64,000 nt of DNA, from NCBI GenBank assembly GCA_031285965.1, contig JAITVD010000033.1:1-64000 (forward strand), read 5' to 3'. How positions within the stretch are numbered: position 1 is the stretch's first letter; each line of letters opens with the position of its first letter. Positions 9,198 through 17,424 of this stretch are shown here, one piece after another. The DNA is from Azoarcus sp. Its GTDB lineage: Bacteria > Pseudomonadota > Gammaproteobacteria > Burkholderiales > Rhodocyclaceae. Below the pieces are notes generated by a model. It was not told the origin of the DNA, did no database searches, and saw only the letters and a list, made by a program, of their open reading frames with translations. Position numbers and translations under genes: made by a program.

Positions 9198-10451
9198 TCA
9201 GCGCAGGTTCACCAGCGTTTGCATAATCTGGTCTTGCGTGCGGATGGTCTGCGCGTTCGCCTGATAGTTGCGCTGCTGGATAATCATGTTCACCAGTTCT
9301 TGCGTGAGATCGACGTTCGATTCCTCAACCTGCCCGCCGGAAATCAGCCCGTTCAGCCCCGAGCGGGGACGGCCTACGATGGGCGGCCCGGAATCGGGCG
9401 ACTCAATCCATAGGTTGTCCCCGACCGAAGCCAGCCCTTGGTTGCTGCGGAAGGTGGCCAGCACCACTTGCCCGAGGTCTTTAACCTGCCCGTTCGTGTA
9501 GCGCCCTTGGATGATGCCGTCCTGGCTGACGACCAGCCCCGCAATCCGCCCGACCGTATAGCCGTCCTGCCCGTGGTCGGTGACGGCGGATTTCGCGCCG
9601 AACTGGTTCAGGTTGGTCAGGTCGATGGCAATGTTCAGATTCGCCGCGCTGTTGGTCAGCGGGGCAGTGTAAGCCATCGTCACAGGCGTCGTGGTCGGCA
9701 TCCCGTACTGGTCAAAAGCCAGAGCCGTTGGCGTTACCGAAAGTGTTGTCGCATCACCGTCAAGCTGTGCGTATGCCTCCCACGTTCCCGGAGCGGTTTT
9801 CACAAAATAAATCTCCAGTGAATGCGGACCGCCAAGGCTGTCATAGACGGGGACGGTGTGCATGAGTTCGTAGGAATTCATGTCTGTCGGGCTAAACGGT
9901 GTCGTGGTCTGGTTCGGCGGCGGACTGCCGGGATGGTAAGCATCCGCATTCAGATTGCCCGAACGAATATCCACTTCGGTCGTCGCTTTCGGAGCGGCAT
10001 CTTCCTGCGACACGAAAAGCGGCTCGACGATGCCGCCGGACGGCGGGATATTGCCGTTCGCGTCCGCCCGGATGCCCATCACCCTTTCGCCCAGCGGCGT
10101 GATGATGAAGCCGTCCTTGTTAATGTCGAACTGGCCGTTGCGGCTGTAGGCCGTCGAGCCGTCGAACCGCTGGATGACGTAAAAGCCGTCGCCGATGATG
10201 GCCATGTCCAGCGGGTTGCTGGTCGTGGTCGGCGTGCCGTCGATGAAACTTTGATAGACCGCCGTAATTTTGCTGCCGTAGCCCACCTGAATGCCGGAAC
10301 TGATGCCGGTCTGCGCGCCGGCGTAAATATCGGCAAAAATAGCGTGGGCGGATTTATAGCCGACGGTGCTGCTATTGGCGATGTTGTTGGAAATAACGTC
10401 GAGGGCGCGGGAGGAAGTATTAAGCCCGCTCAAGCCTTGTGAGAATCCCAT
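9198..10451 (-). CDS. flgE: Flagellar hook protein FlgE
   Basis: Main hook subunit, polymerised under the FlgD cap. It has 417 residues. The N-terminal motif MGFSQGLSGLNTSSRALDVI plus NNIANSSTVGYKS and the C-terminal ESNVDLTQELVNMIIQQRNY are the D0 helices; the middle carries the hook-specific FlgE D2-like part. It lies 15 bases after flgD. The central region is slightly less GC-rich than its neighbours (around 9.7-9.9 kb), as is common for surface-exposed hook domains. Confidence 0.96.
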   Translation of the reverse strand: MGFSQGLSGLNTSSRALDVISNNIANSSTVGYKSAHAIFADIYAGAQTGISSGIQVGYGSKITAVYQSFIDGTPTTTSNPLDMAIIGDGFYVIQRFDGSTAYSRNGQFDINKDGFIITPLGERVMGIRADANGNIPPSGGIVEPLFVSQEDAAPKATTEVDIRSGNLNADAYHPGSPPPNQTTTPFSPTDMNSYELMHTVPVYDSLGGPHSLEIYFVKTAPGTWEAYAQLDGDATTLSVTPTALAFDQYGMPTTTPVTMAYTAPLTNSAANLNIAIDLTNLNQFGAKSAVTDHGQDGYTVGRIAGLVVSQDGIIQGRYTNGQVKDLGQVVLATFRSNQGLASVGDNLWIESPDSGPPIVGRPRSGLNGLISGGQVEESNVDLTQELVNMIIQQRNYQANAQTIRTQDQIMQTLVNLR

Positions 10452-10466
10452 GATTTTTCTCCAGCC

Positions 10467-11129
10467 TCAAAGAACCTGTCTGATGTCGTCAAGTTTGAAA
10501 ATGCCTAATGAGCCAACCTGCAAGTCAGCGCCGTTCGGCCCGCGCACCACGCTCGTCACCGGGCCAAACTCCAAGGGGCCGACGGCAACGGGCTTGCCGT
10601 CCAGGCTGGCCGAGACCGTCACGGAATACATGCCTTGCGCGGCATCGCTGCCGTCGGATGCCTTGCCGTCCCACACATAGTTATGGCTGCCCGCTTCCAC
10701 GTCGTCGAATTCAAGGCTCGCCACCACTTGACCCGTCGCGTCCTGAATCGTCACCGTCACTTTGTCGGCGGGCATATTGAGTTCAAAGCCGCCAATCGCG
10801 CCCGATTCGGTCAGCCCAAGCCCCTTGCCTTCCACCAGCACGCCATGCCCGATGAGCGCCGTGCTGTCCGAAAGCGCCTGGGATTCCGTCAGCGATTGCA
10901 CCAGCTTGTAGAGCCGCTCAATGCCATCGACCGTGCTCATCTGCGCAAGCTGCATGGTCAGATCCGAGTTTTCCAGCGGATTCATCGGGTCTTGGTTGCG
11001 AAGCTGCGTGGTCAGCAGCGTCAGGAAACGGTTCTGCTCATCCTCCATTGCCGTTGTCGCTTTGGCCGCAGTGCTGCGAGCCAGCCCGGACAGGATGCTG
11101 CTCACCGTGCTTTCTGTGTTGACGCTCAT
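10467..11129 (-). CDS. flgD: Flagellar hook-capping protein FlgD
   Basis: Scaffold that caps the growing hook. The N-terminal signature QNRFLTLLTTQLRNQDPMNP and SDLTMQLAQMSTVDGIERL is clear. About residues 115-195 form the FlgD Ig-like/Tudor region with YVWDGKASDGSDA. The size (220 aa) is normal. It sits between flgC and flgE. Confidence 0.95.
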   Translation of the reverse strand: MSVNTESTVSSILSGLARSTAAKATTAMEDEQNRFLTLLTTQLRNQDPMNPLENSDLTMQLAQMSTVDGIERLYKLVQSLTESQALSDSTALIGHGVLVEGKGLGLTESGAIGGFELNMPADKVTVTIQDATGQVVASLEFDDVEAGSHNYVWDGKASDGSDAAQGMYSVTVSASLDGKPVAVGPLEFGPVTSVVRGPNGADLQVGSLGIFKLDDIRQVL

Positions 11130-11173
11130 TTTTCGTACTCCTGCTTTAACCGGCAGGTTTGCCGGTCAGGCCA

Positions 11174-11590
11174 TCATTGACCTATCTGCAAGGTACGCTG
11201 TAGCAAGGTTCGTGCCGTGTTCATGATTTCGGCGTTCGTCTGATACGAACGCGAGGCGGAAATCATGTTGACCATCTCTTCCACCACGTTGACGTTAGGC
11301 ATCTCGACATAGCCTTCGGCATTGGCGGCGGGATTGCCCGGCTCATAGACGAGCCGCAGCGGCGCGGTGCTCTGAACAACCTGCGTGACCGCCACGCTGT
11401 TCGACGCCGCCCCCGCCCCCGGCAATTGCCGGGCGGCAAAAACAACCTGCTTGGCGCGATAAGGCTGACCGTTCTCGGACGTGACGCTGTCGGCGTTCGC
11501 CAGATTGGAGGCGGTCGCGTTCAGGCGCATCGACTGCGCCGTGAGCGCCGACCCGGCGATGCTAAACACATTGAACATATTGCCGTCCAT
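11174..11590 (-). CDS. flgC: Flagellar proximal rod protein FlgC
   Basis: Proximal rod subunit of 138 residues. Family marks are [32 protein letters not shown] and the C-terminal [20 protein letters not shown]. The start could be the ATG at 11590 or, four codons on, the ATG at 11578 (MFNVF), which is the more usual N-terminus of the family. It follows flgB by 68 bases. Confidence 0.95.
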   Translation of the reverse strand: MDGNMFNVFSIAGSALTAQSMRLNATASNLANADSVTSENGQPYRAKQVVFAARQLPGAGAASNSVAVTQVVQSTAPLRLVYEPGNPAANAEGYVEMPNVNVVEEMVNMISASRSYQTNAEIMNTARTLLQRTLQIGQ

Positions 11591-11658
11591 TGCCCGTCTC
11601 CCAAATGATGCCTTTCAACGGCGGACGGCAGGCGCGGCGGCCCGCGCCGCCCGCGCGC

Positions 11659-12069
11659 TTACTGGCCGGTGATGGCCGTCTGCATCGAACGCAGCAGGCC
11701 GTTGATGAAAGTGATGCTGGCTTCGTAATGCACCGTGTTTTCGGCAAACGCGGCGCGTTCCATATCCATGTCCACGGTATTGCCGTCCACCGCCGACTGC
11801 CATTCAGCGCGGTAGCGCGTGAAGGCTTCCGGCGAGAACTCGACCTTGCCGCCCAGATGCCGCGCATGGGTCTTTGCCAGCGGCGGCGACATCCCCAGCC
11901 GACCGCGCCCCAGCGCCGCGTCCAGCGCGTCGCGGAACACGACATCCCGCGCTTTGTAGTTCGGCGTATCGGCATTGGCGATGTTCGATGCCAACAACTG
12001 TTGCCGATACGCCTGAAGATTCAGCGCCGTCTGATGTACCTTGAGGTTCTCGTCGAGCAGGGTTTTCAT
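11659..12069 (-). CDS. flgB: Flagellar proximal rod protein FlgB
   Basis: First gene of the rod/hook operon, 136 residues. Marks are LNLQAYRQQLLASNIANADT and PNYKARDVVF at the N-terminus and a C-terminal axial helix (SITFINGLLRSMQTAI). A longer reading frame begins at 12198, but the ATG at 12069 is preceded by AGGAGA at six bases and lies just downstream of the sigma-54 promoter at 12092-12107. That promoter would leave only about a dozen leader bases, so the long start is unlikely. Confidence 0.94.
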   Translation of the reverse strand: MKTLLDENLKVHQTALNLQAYRQQLLASNIANADTPNYKARDVVFRDALDAALGRGRLGMSPPLAKTHARHLGGKVEFSPEAFTRYRAEWQSAVDGNTVDMDMERAAFAENTVHYEASITFINGLLRSMQTAITGQ

Positions 12070-12091
12070 GGTCTCTCCTGTGAGCTTGCCA

Positions 12092-12107
12092 AGCAGTTTT
12101 TGTGCCA
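12092..12107 (-). promoter_or_regulatory. Sigma-54 (RpoN) promoter of flgBCDEFGHIJ
   Basis: Read on the minus strand the site is TGGCACAAAAACTGCT. It has the -24 GG and -12 GC pairs with exact consensus spacing (TGGCACGN4TTGCW). The predicted start of transcription is near 12082, about 12 bases before the flgB ATG. This implies control by a sigma-54 activator of the FleQ/FlrC type. Confidence 0.85.
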
Positions 12108-12360
12108 GCTTATGCAAAGATAAAAACGTTTTCGATTTCGAGACTAAGCTAGTTTTTTTGAAGTTGTTACGTAGATAAGGCTGGTAAACCCGCGCCATTT
12201 ATTGAAATTTGAAAAAAGCGCGTTTCAATCTGCCTACTTTTTCTCACACCGTAAAAGAAAGTGCCGCACGGCGGCTCCCGCTCGTTTGCGGCAAAAGGCA
12301 AGGCTTGCCATCATTCATTTGCCGTGCTGCAATGTCCCCATGCTCGACAGGAAAATCAAA

Positions 12361-13062
12361 ATGACTGGCCGCCCGCTTTCAAGCCCCGCCGTAATTGCCG
12401 CCCTCGCCCTGTTCTTTGCCGCGCCCGTTGCCGTTGCGCAGCAGCCTTCCGCACCGGTCGAGGCAGCGGCGCGCGCGCTCATCGAAGAAAAAACGCGGGG
12501 GCTTTCGAGCGAAACCCATATCGAAATCAGCCCGCTCGACCCCGGCAACCGTTTGCCGCCCTGCGACGCGCCCGCCGCTTTCCTGTCCGGCTCCGCCCGC
12601 GCGTGGGGCGCGTTCAGTATTGGCGTGCGCTGCGAATTTCCGGCGGCGTGGACGGTCTATCTTCAAGCGCGAGTGAACGTCATCGACGATTACCTCGTTG
12701 CCGCCCGACCACTGTCTGCCGGACAAATCATCGGCCCGGCAGACCTCGAACATCGGCGCGGCGACATTGCCGCCCTGCCCGATGACCTGCTCACCGATGC
12801 CAGCCAGGCGATTGGGCGACCTGCCAAGCGGTCGCTCGCGCAGGGAACCGCTCTCCAAACCCGGATGCTGCGCGTCTTGGAAACCGTGCGCCGGGGCAGC
12901 ACAGTCACCGTTTTCAGCCAAGGCGAAGCCTTCCGTGTTTCCAACGCCGGACGCGCCCTCAATTCCGCCGCGCCGGGGGAAGCCGTCCGGGTGCGCTTGC
13001 CAAATAACCAAGTCGTCACCGGCACGGCGCTCCACGATGGCACGGTAGAAATCAACCCATAG
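12361..13062 (+). CDS. flgA: Flagellar P-ring assembly chaperone FlgA
   Basis: Periplasmic chaperone for FlgI assembly. An N-terminal signal peptide ends near AAPVAVA. The rest carries the SAF-like region (VAARPLSAGQIIGPADLE) and the C-terminal segment with GEAVRVRLPNNQVVTGTA. I chose the ATG at 12361 because AGGAA lies seven bases upstream and it begins directly at the signal peptide; an in-frame ATG at 12340 adds seven residues. It is divergent from flgB and followed by flgM. Confidence 0.93.
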   Translation: MTGRPLSSPAVIAALALFFAAPVAVAQQPSAPVEAAARALIEEKTRGLSSETHIEISPLDPGNRLPPCDAPAAFLSGSARAWGAFSIGVRCEFPAAWTVYLQARVNVIDDYLVAARPLSAGQIIGPADLEHRRGDIAALPDDLLTDASQAIGRPAKRSLAQGTALQTRMLRVLETVRRGSTVTVFSQGEAFRVSNAGRALNSAAPGEAVRVRLPNNQVVTGTALHDGTVEINP

Positions 13063-13127
13063 TTCGCGTCCGCGCCACGCGGCAAACATTGCCAAGGTTT
13101 GCCGCCGGTAATTTTTCAAAAAACTGC

Positions 13128-13154
13128 TAAAGTTCCGCGTAACAATGCCGTAGC
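13128..13154 (+). promoter_or_regulatory. Sigma-28 (FliA) promoter of flgM
   Basis: TAAAGTTC, 11 bases, then GCCGTAGC matches the sigma-28 consensus TAAAGTTT-N11-GCCGATAA with exact spacing. It lies about 35 bases before the flgM ATG. It would let flgM, the anti-sigma-28 gene, be made from the promoter class that its product shuts off. Confidence 0.8.
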
Positions 13155-13188
13155 AAGCACTAAGAGCTTTTCTATTCGGAGCACCACA

Positions 13189-13488
13189 ATGAAAGTCGAA
13201 AGCCTAAGCAAGCCTCTCGGCCCGACTGCCGCCTCTGAGCCACGCCTGCGCCCGAGCGCCGCGCCCATATCGAACAGCGGGGAACGTGTGCAGTTATCGC
13301 CGATTGCCTCGACCCTGCAAAAAGCCGAGGCGGCTCTCGCGGAAACGCCAACGGTCGACCGCGCCCGCGTTGAGGAAATCAAGCAAGCCATCCGTGAAGG
13401 CCATTTCAAGATTGACGCCAACCGCATCGCGGACGGCCTGATTGCGGAAGTGCAGCAAATGTTCGACTCACAAGCCGGTCGCGGCTAG
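13189..13488 (+). CDS. flgM: Anti-sigma-28 factor FlgM
   Basis: Binds and inhibits FliA until it is exported through the completed hook. The 99-residue product has a disordered N-terminal half (Pro/Ser/Ala-rich) and the conserved sigma-binding half: VQLSPIAS, then VDRARVEEIKQAIREGHFKI and ANRIADGLI. The ATG at 13189 has GGAG eight bases upstream; the frame is open further upstream but that part overlaps the sigma-28 promoter. A strong terminator follows at 13521. Confidence 0.95.
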   Translation: MKVESLSKPLGPTAASEPRLRPSAAPISNSGERVQLSPIASTLQKAEAALAETPTVDRARVEEIKQAIREGHFKIDANRIADGLIAEVQQMFDSQAGRG

Positions 13489-13520
13489 TTAGTTATCGAC
13501 ACACCGCGTCCGGTGGCGAG

Positions 13521-13560
13521 GGCGGGGGCTGCGAGCCAATAACGCAGCCCCCGCCTTTTT
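13521..13560 (+). terminator. Rho-independent terminator after flgM
   Basis: A 13-base-pair GC-rich stem (GGCGGGGGCTGCG, 13521-13533, with 13543-13555) is followed directly by five T. It separates flgM from flgN, which has its own sigma-54 promoter just downstream. Confidence 0.92.
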
Positions 13561-13584
13561 ACGTCTGGCGGCAACAAAAAAACA

Positions 13585-13600
13585 TGGCACAAAAAATGCT
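13585..13600 (+). promoter_or_regulatory. Sigma-54 promoter of flgN
   Basis: TGGCACAAAAAATGCT carries the -24 GG and -12 GC elements with exact spacing. It lies between the flgM terminator and the flgN ATG (13640), giving a leader of about 28 bases. Confidence 0.85.
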
Positions 13601-13639
13601 GGGTCTGTTTGTCCCAACCCCTATTTCAAAAAAACAGCC

Positions 13640-14119
13640 ATGAACGCTCCCGCCCCCCAAGAACTCCAGCGCATCGCCCTTTTGCTCGAAGCCGAATCCA
13701 GCCAGCTTAAGAAATTCATTGACCTGCTTGAACGCGAAGAAGCCATCCTCGTTTCCGGGAATACGGATGCCCTGCTCCCAATTACCAAAGAAAAAGACGA
13801 ACGCTATCGGCAATTGCAGCAACTCCACGACGACCGCTCGATGCTGGCTTCCCGCTACCGCCGTGGCAGGGGCGACACCGCAATGCGCAGCCTCTTTGCC
13901 GACATGCCCAAGGCGCTTGCCCGATGGGATGAAGTGCTCAGCCTTGCCGCCCACGCGAAAGAACGCAACCACGTGAACGGCCAGCTCATCACCCGCCACA
14001 TGCAGCACAACCAAGCCGCCCTTTCTGTGCTGCTCTCCGCCGCCGACCACCCGCAGTTCTACGACGCGGGCGGCCACTCCCGCCCAAGCGGCGGAGGCCG
14101 GATGCTCGGCAGCGCGTGA
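13640..14119 (+). CDS. flgN: Flagellar export chaperone FlgN
   Basis: Cytoplasmic chaperone for the hook-filament junction proteins FlgK and FlgL. The 159-residue product is largely helical: a long N-terminal helix (ELQRIALLLEAESSQLKKFI, LLEREEAIL), a KEKDERYRQLQQL segment and the tail RHMQHNQAALSVL. Sequence conservation in this family is low; the call rests on size, helical pattern and position after flgM. No clear Shine-Dalgarno is visible. Confidence 0.88.
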   Translation: MNAPAPQELQRIALLLEAESSQLKKFIDLLEREEAILVSGNTDALLPITKEKDERYRQLQQLHDDRSMLASRYRRGRGDTAMRSLFADMPKALARWDEVLSLAAHAKERNHVNGQLITRHMQHNQAALSVLLSAADHPQFYDAGGHSRPSGGGRMLGSA

Positions 14120-14214
14120 GCGGTTGGCGCTTGGGCTGTTTGCCCGATGCCATTCACATTCCTTTGTGCCTGATACAATGAGTTGTGCGTATAGCGTGCT
14201 TTTAGGAGGCAACT

Positions 14215-14445
14215 ATGCACAAACGGATGACCATCACCCTTGATGAGAGCGTCTATGAGGGTCTTTACCGGACGGTCGGCAAGCGCCGTATGAGCCAGTT
14301 CATTGAAGACCTGCTGCGCCCGCACGTCGTGGGTACGTCACTTGATGACGGCTACGGGGCGATGGCGGCGGACAAAACCCGTGAGGCCGAGGCGGCGGAG
14401 TGGCGCAACGTGCTCGCCGGAAATATGGCCGATGCTGTGCGGTGA
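14215..14445 (+). CDS. mazE: MazE/PemI-like ribbon-helix-helix antitoxin
   Basis: A 76-residue protein with an N-terminal ribbon-helix-helix (RMTITLDESVYEGLYRTVGK, then MSQFIEDLLRPHV) and an acidic tail for toxin binding. A perfect AGGAGG stands before the ATG; a weak promoter (TTCACA at 14153, TACAAT at 14174) is possible. The stop codon overlaps the start of a MazF-like reading frame at 14432, the classical antitoxin-toxin coupling. That toxin gene is interrupted, so the antitoxin appears intact but without an active partner here. Confidence 0.85.
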   Translation: MHKRMTITLDESVYEGLYRTVGKRRMSQFIEDLLRPHVVGTSLDDGYGAMAADKTREAEAAEWRNVLAGNMADAVR

Positions 14446-14520
14446 AGTGTGGTGGGTCGAGTTCGCCCCGTCAGTCGGCAGCGAGATATGCAAGACGCGC
14501 CCTGCCATCATCCTGAGCAA

Positions 14521-15254
14521 TAGAGGAGAATCCCCTGTGAGAAAGCCTTTATCTTGTTTGGCATTGCTGGTTGCTGTTATGGCAAACAGCGAGTCTAGTT
14601 TTTTCTCAATAGCTTTTGCGGCGGATAGCGCACCAGAATTAGCGGCAAATGCGCCGCAATGGCGGGAACAAAAGCAGGATGCGGCAAGTTTCGCCTCTGA
14701 CTGGCTGACATATCTGGATAACGGGCAGTATGCCAGTGCCGTAGCCAGCTACACGGTTGACGGCAATCGGGCGGAATTGAAAAAACGCCTGCAATCCATA
14801 CGCGGCGGTATTGGCACGTTGTCTTCACGCAGCTATGTCGAGGCAACCGTATTCGCTGCGGCCTCCGACGATTCGGAACATAAAATCAGAGTAGTCTTTG
14901 TTACAAAATTTTCAGGTAAAACAGTAGCGGAAACCGTAGAGGTTCTCTTATGGCATAAACCGCCTGTTGTGCTTGTATATACGATTGATGAAAATCTTCC
15001 ACAAATTGAACAAAAACATCAGTGGTAGTCAATGAGGCTAAATGATAACCGGAGCGTCATGCTTGAAGGTATGAAATAACCCATTCTTTGCAAGCGCCCG
15101 CGCCTTTGGCGATTTCGCCCTATGGCCGAAATCGTCCAGAACTGACCGCTGTAACCCTGAAAAAATGCGGGTATCAGAGCGGGTAAAATAATTTCAAAAA
15201 CATTTTTTATACTGTAAATTCAGCATATTAGACTAATTTCTGCGCCCCGAGCAA
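14521..15254 (+). mobile_element. 734-bp insert within mazF (unclassified)
   Basis: The segment is bounded by direct repeats GAGCAA (14515-14520 and 15249-15254). It is more AT-rich than its surroundings and contains one gene (14537-15028) plus about 225 noncoding bases. The noncoding part holds an inverted repeat (GGCGATTTCG at 15108 with CGAAATCGTCC at 15127). I see no transposase and no clear terminal inverted repeats. Exact excision restores the mazF frame, so insertion with a six-base target duplication is the simplest reading. Confidence 0.7.
14537..15028 (+). CDS. Secreted DUF4019-like protein
   Basis: A GTG at 14537 follows a GAGGAGA ribosome site by seven bases. The product (163 aa) has a signal peptide (CLALLVAVMANSES to about AFAADS) and a mature part resembling DUF4019: DWLTYLDNGQYASAV, RLQSIRGGIGTLSSRSYVEA and VVFVTKFSGKTVAETVEVL. 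The biochemical function of DUF4019 is unknown. The gene lies wholly inside the insert splitting mazF. The frame is open upstream into the mazF N-terminal piece, so a hybrid protein could be made, but the internal start is far better supported. Confidence 0.75.
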   Translation: MRKPLSCLALLVAVMANSESSFFSIAFAADSAPELAANAPQWREQKQDAASFASDWLTYLDNGQYASAVASYTVDGNRAELKKRLQSIRGGIGTLSSRSYVEATVFAAASDDSEHKIRVVFVTKFSGKTVAETVEVLLWHKPPVVLVYTIDENLPQIEQKHQW

Positions 15255-15528
15255 CAACGCAGCAAACTGGAACTTGGCGCGGGTGGGGGTTGTACCCATG
15301 ACCAGCAACACGGAACGAACCTATCCCGGCGAAGCCGTCGTCACAGTCGGTAGCCAGCAAAGCAAGGCAATGGCCGATCAGATCATGGCAGCCGACAAAA
15401 CCCGCCTTGCCGTACTGCCCAAGACGAACATGCGGGCGGTCGAAGAAACCATCAAGGTGCATCTGCCACTGCCGCTGTCGCGATTCGCTGAAACTTCCGT
15501 CTTTCAGAACTGCGCGGGGCAATGGGAT

Positions 15529-17424
15529 TTACCCCGCGCCAAGGAGAACAGCCAGCCGATAAGTCAGGAACGCCGCCAGATACGCCAGCCCAAACAAATA
15601 CCCCGCCATAATCAGCGGAACTTTCCAGCCCCCTGTTTCACGCTTGACGGCGCCCAGCGTCGCAAAGCAATGCGGCGCAAAAACGAACCATGCCAGCATC
15701 GCCAGCGCCGTCGCCAAAGACCATGAACCGATAAGGTGGTCTTTCAGCACCCGCTCCGCCGCCTCTTCGTCGTCCGCCTCGGCGGAAAGGGAATACACCG
15801 TCCCCAGCGAACTGATGACCGCCTCACGCGCCGCCATCGTCGGAATCAGCGCCGCGCTGATCTGCCAATTGAAGCCAATAGGCTCGAAAACAGGCGAAAT
15901 GGCTTTGCCTATCTGTCCGGCAAAACTGTATTCGATTGCGGGTTTGTCGGCATTTTCCGGCGCTGCCGGATAGCTGGACAAAAACCAAATCAGCACGGTT
16001 GAAATCAGGATGATGCCGCCCACGCGCTGGACGAAAACTTTCGCCCGCTGCCACAGCCCGATGGCGACGTTGCGCACGGTCGGCAGGTGATAGACGGGCA
16101 GCTCCATCATCAACGGGCGCAGCAAGCGCCCCACAGCGGTAAAACGTTTGAGCAGCCAAGCCTTGAGCATGCCGCCGAATATGCCCGCAAGATAAAGCGC
16201 GAACAGTACCAACCCCTGCAACTGGAACATGCCGAGTACTTCCCGCTGCGGAATGAAGGCTCCGATTAGCAGGGCATAGACAGGCAGCCTCGCCGAGCAG
16301 GTCATCAGCGGCACAATCAGGATTGTGACCAATCGGTCACGCGGATGCCCAATCGTGCGCGTCGCCATGATGCCGGGAATGGCGCAGGCAAAGCCCGAGA
16401 GCAGCGGAATGAACGAGCGCCCGGACAGGCCAACGCTCCCCATCAGGCGGTCGAGCAAAAAGGCGGCGCGGGGCAGATAGCCCGATTCTTCCAGAACGAG
16501 GATGAAGAAAAAGAGAATCAGGATTTGCGGCAGAAACACCAGCACCGCGCCCGCTCCGGCAATGATGCCGTCGACGAGCAGGCTCTTCACCCAACCATCG
16601 GCAAGATGGCTGCCCGCCAGTTCACCCAATCCGGCAAAGGCATCCTCGATCCAGCCCATCGGCGCTTCAGCCCACGAAAATACCGCCTGGAAAACCAGAA
16701 ACAGCAGGGTCGCCAGCAGGAACGGGCCCAACACGGGATGCAGCGTGAAACGGTCGATGCGGTCGCTCACCGTGTGCGGAATGATTTCGTCGAGGTCGAG
16801 TTTTTGCAGAATGCTGCGCACGGCGGCATGGTCGCCCTGCCCGTCCGCCTGAACGCCTCCCGTTTTGGGCGGGACGGCAGCTTTCCACACGCTTGGGCTG
16901 TCCAGCTTCGCCAGCAGCGAGGCAATGCCGTCCTTCTGCACCGCGACCGTGCTGACGACCGGCATGCCCAGTTCAGCAGCCAGCGCGTCAGGCTCGATGC
17001 GAAAGCCGCGCTTTTCGGCGAGGTCAGCCATGTTGAGCGCCACGATGCAGGGCAAGCCCAGCCGCTTGATGGCCAGCGCCAGCCGCAGGCTGCGCCGCAG
17101 GTTGGCGGCATCGACAACGCAAACGACGAGATCGGGGCGCTTCTCGCCCGCCGACTGCCCCATGAGGACATCGCAGGTCACGCGCTCATCGGGCGAGGAC
17201 GGATAAAGGCTGTACGCACCGGGCAGATCGAGCACACGCACCGACTTGCCGGACGGCGTCACGAATCTTCCTTCCTTACGCTCGACCGTCACGCCCGCAT
17301 AGTTGGCGACTTTCTGCCTGCTGCCGGTCAAGAGGTTGAAGAGCGCCGTTTTGCCGCAGTTGGGATTGCCGACCAGCGCCATCAGCGGCCCGCCCGGAAC
17401 AAGATGGACGACGGCCTGATTCAT
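15529..17424 (-). CDS. feoB: Ferrous iron transporter FeoB
   Basis: Inner-membrane Fe(II) permease with an N-terminal G domain. G motifs are GNPNCGKTALFN, DLPGAYSL and ALNMADL; a gate/membrane region follows with repeated Gate domains (RSFIPLLSGFACAIPGIMA, PTMAAREAVISSLG). The product has 631 residues, a shortened C-terminus compared with the 770-residue E. coli protein, as in many betaproteobacteria. It overlaps feoA by four bases (ATGA). Its 3' end meets the split mazF. Confidence 0.96.
   Translation of the reverse strand: MNQAVVHLVPGGPLMALVGNPNCGKTALFNLLTGSRQKVANYAGVTVERKEGRFVTPSGKSVRVLDLPGAYSLYPSSPDERVTCDVLMGQSAGEKRPDLVVCVVDAANLRRSLRLALAIKRLGLPCIVALNMADLAEKRGFRIEPDALAAELGMPVVSTVAVQKDGIASLLAKLDSPSVWKAAVPPKTGGVQADGQGDHAAVRSILQKLDLDEIIPHTVSDRIDRFTLHPVLGPFLLATLLFLVFQAVFSWAEAPMGWIEDAFAGLGELAGSHLADGWVKSLLVDGIIAGAGAVLVFLPQILILFFFILVLEESGYLPRAAFLLDRLMGSVGLSGRSFIPLLSGFACAIPGIMATRTIGHPRDRLVTILIVPLMTCSARLPVYALLIGAFIPQREVLGMFQLQGLVLFALYLAGIFGGMLKAWLLKRFTAVGRLLRPLMMELPVYHLPTVRNVAIGLWQRAKVFVQRVGGIILISTVLIWFLSSYPAAPENADKPAIEYSFAGQIGKAISPVFEPIGFNWQISAALIPTMAAREAVISSLGTVYSLSAEADDEEAAERVLKDHLIGSWSLATALAMLAWFVFAPHCFATLGAVKRETGGWKVPLIMAGYLFGLAYLAAFLTYRLAVLLGAG

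Larger units (their letters stand above)
14432..15528 (+). pseudogene. mazF: mazF/pemK toxin gene split by a 734-bp insert
   Basis: The first part (14432-14520) reads GEVWWVEFAPSVGSEICKTR then PAIILSN, the N-terminus of MazF/PemK RNases. The second part (from 15255) reads NAANWNLARVGVVPMTSNTE, then YPGEAVVTV, KAMADQI and AVEETIKVHL, the C-terminal half of the same family. Both halves end or begin in a shared GAGCAA (14515-14520 and 15249-15254). Removing 14521-15254 joins them in the correct frame with no base missing. The expected stop after IKVHLPL is absent and the frame runs on into DNA antisense to feoB, so the 3' end is uncertain. MazF cuts mRNA; this copy should be inactive. Confidence 0.85.

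Noticed and set aside
12202-12360. Sigma-54 or sigma-28 promoter for flgA
   Set aside because: GGC-rich segments resemble a -24 element, but the spacing to a -12 GC pair is wrong, and no TAAA-N15-GATAA was found.
14521-15254. The mazF insert as an integron gene cassette
   Set aside because: It has one gene and a hairpin near its end, but the ends lack the GTTRRRY and attC core sites expected of cassettes.
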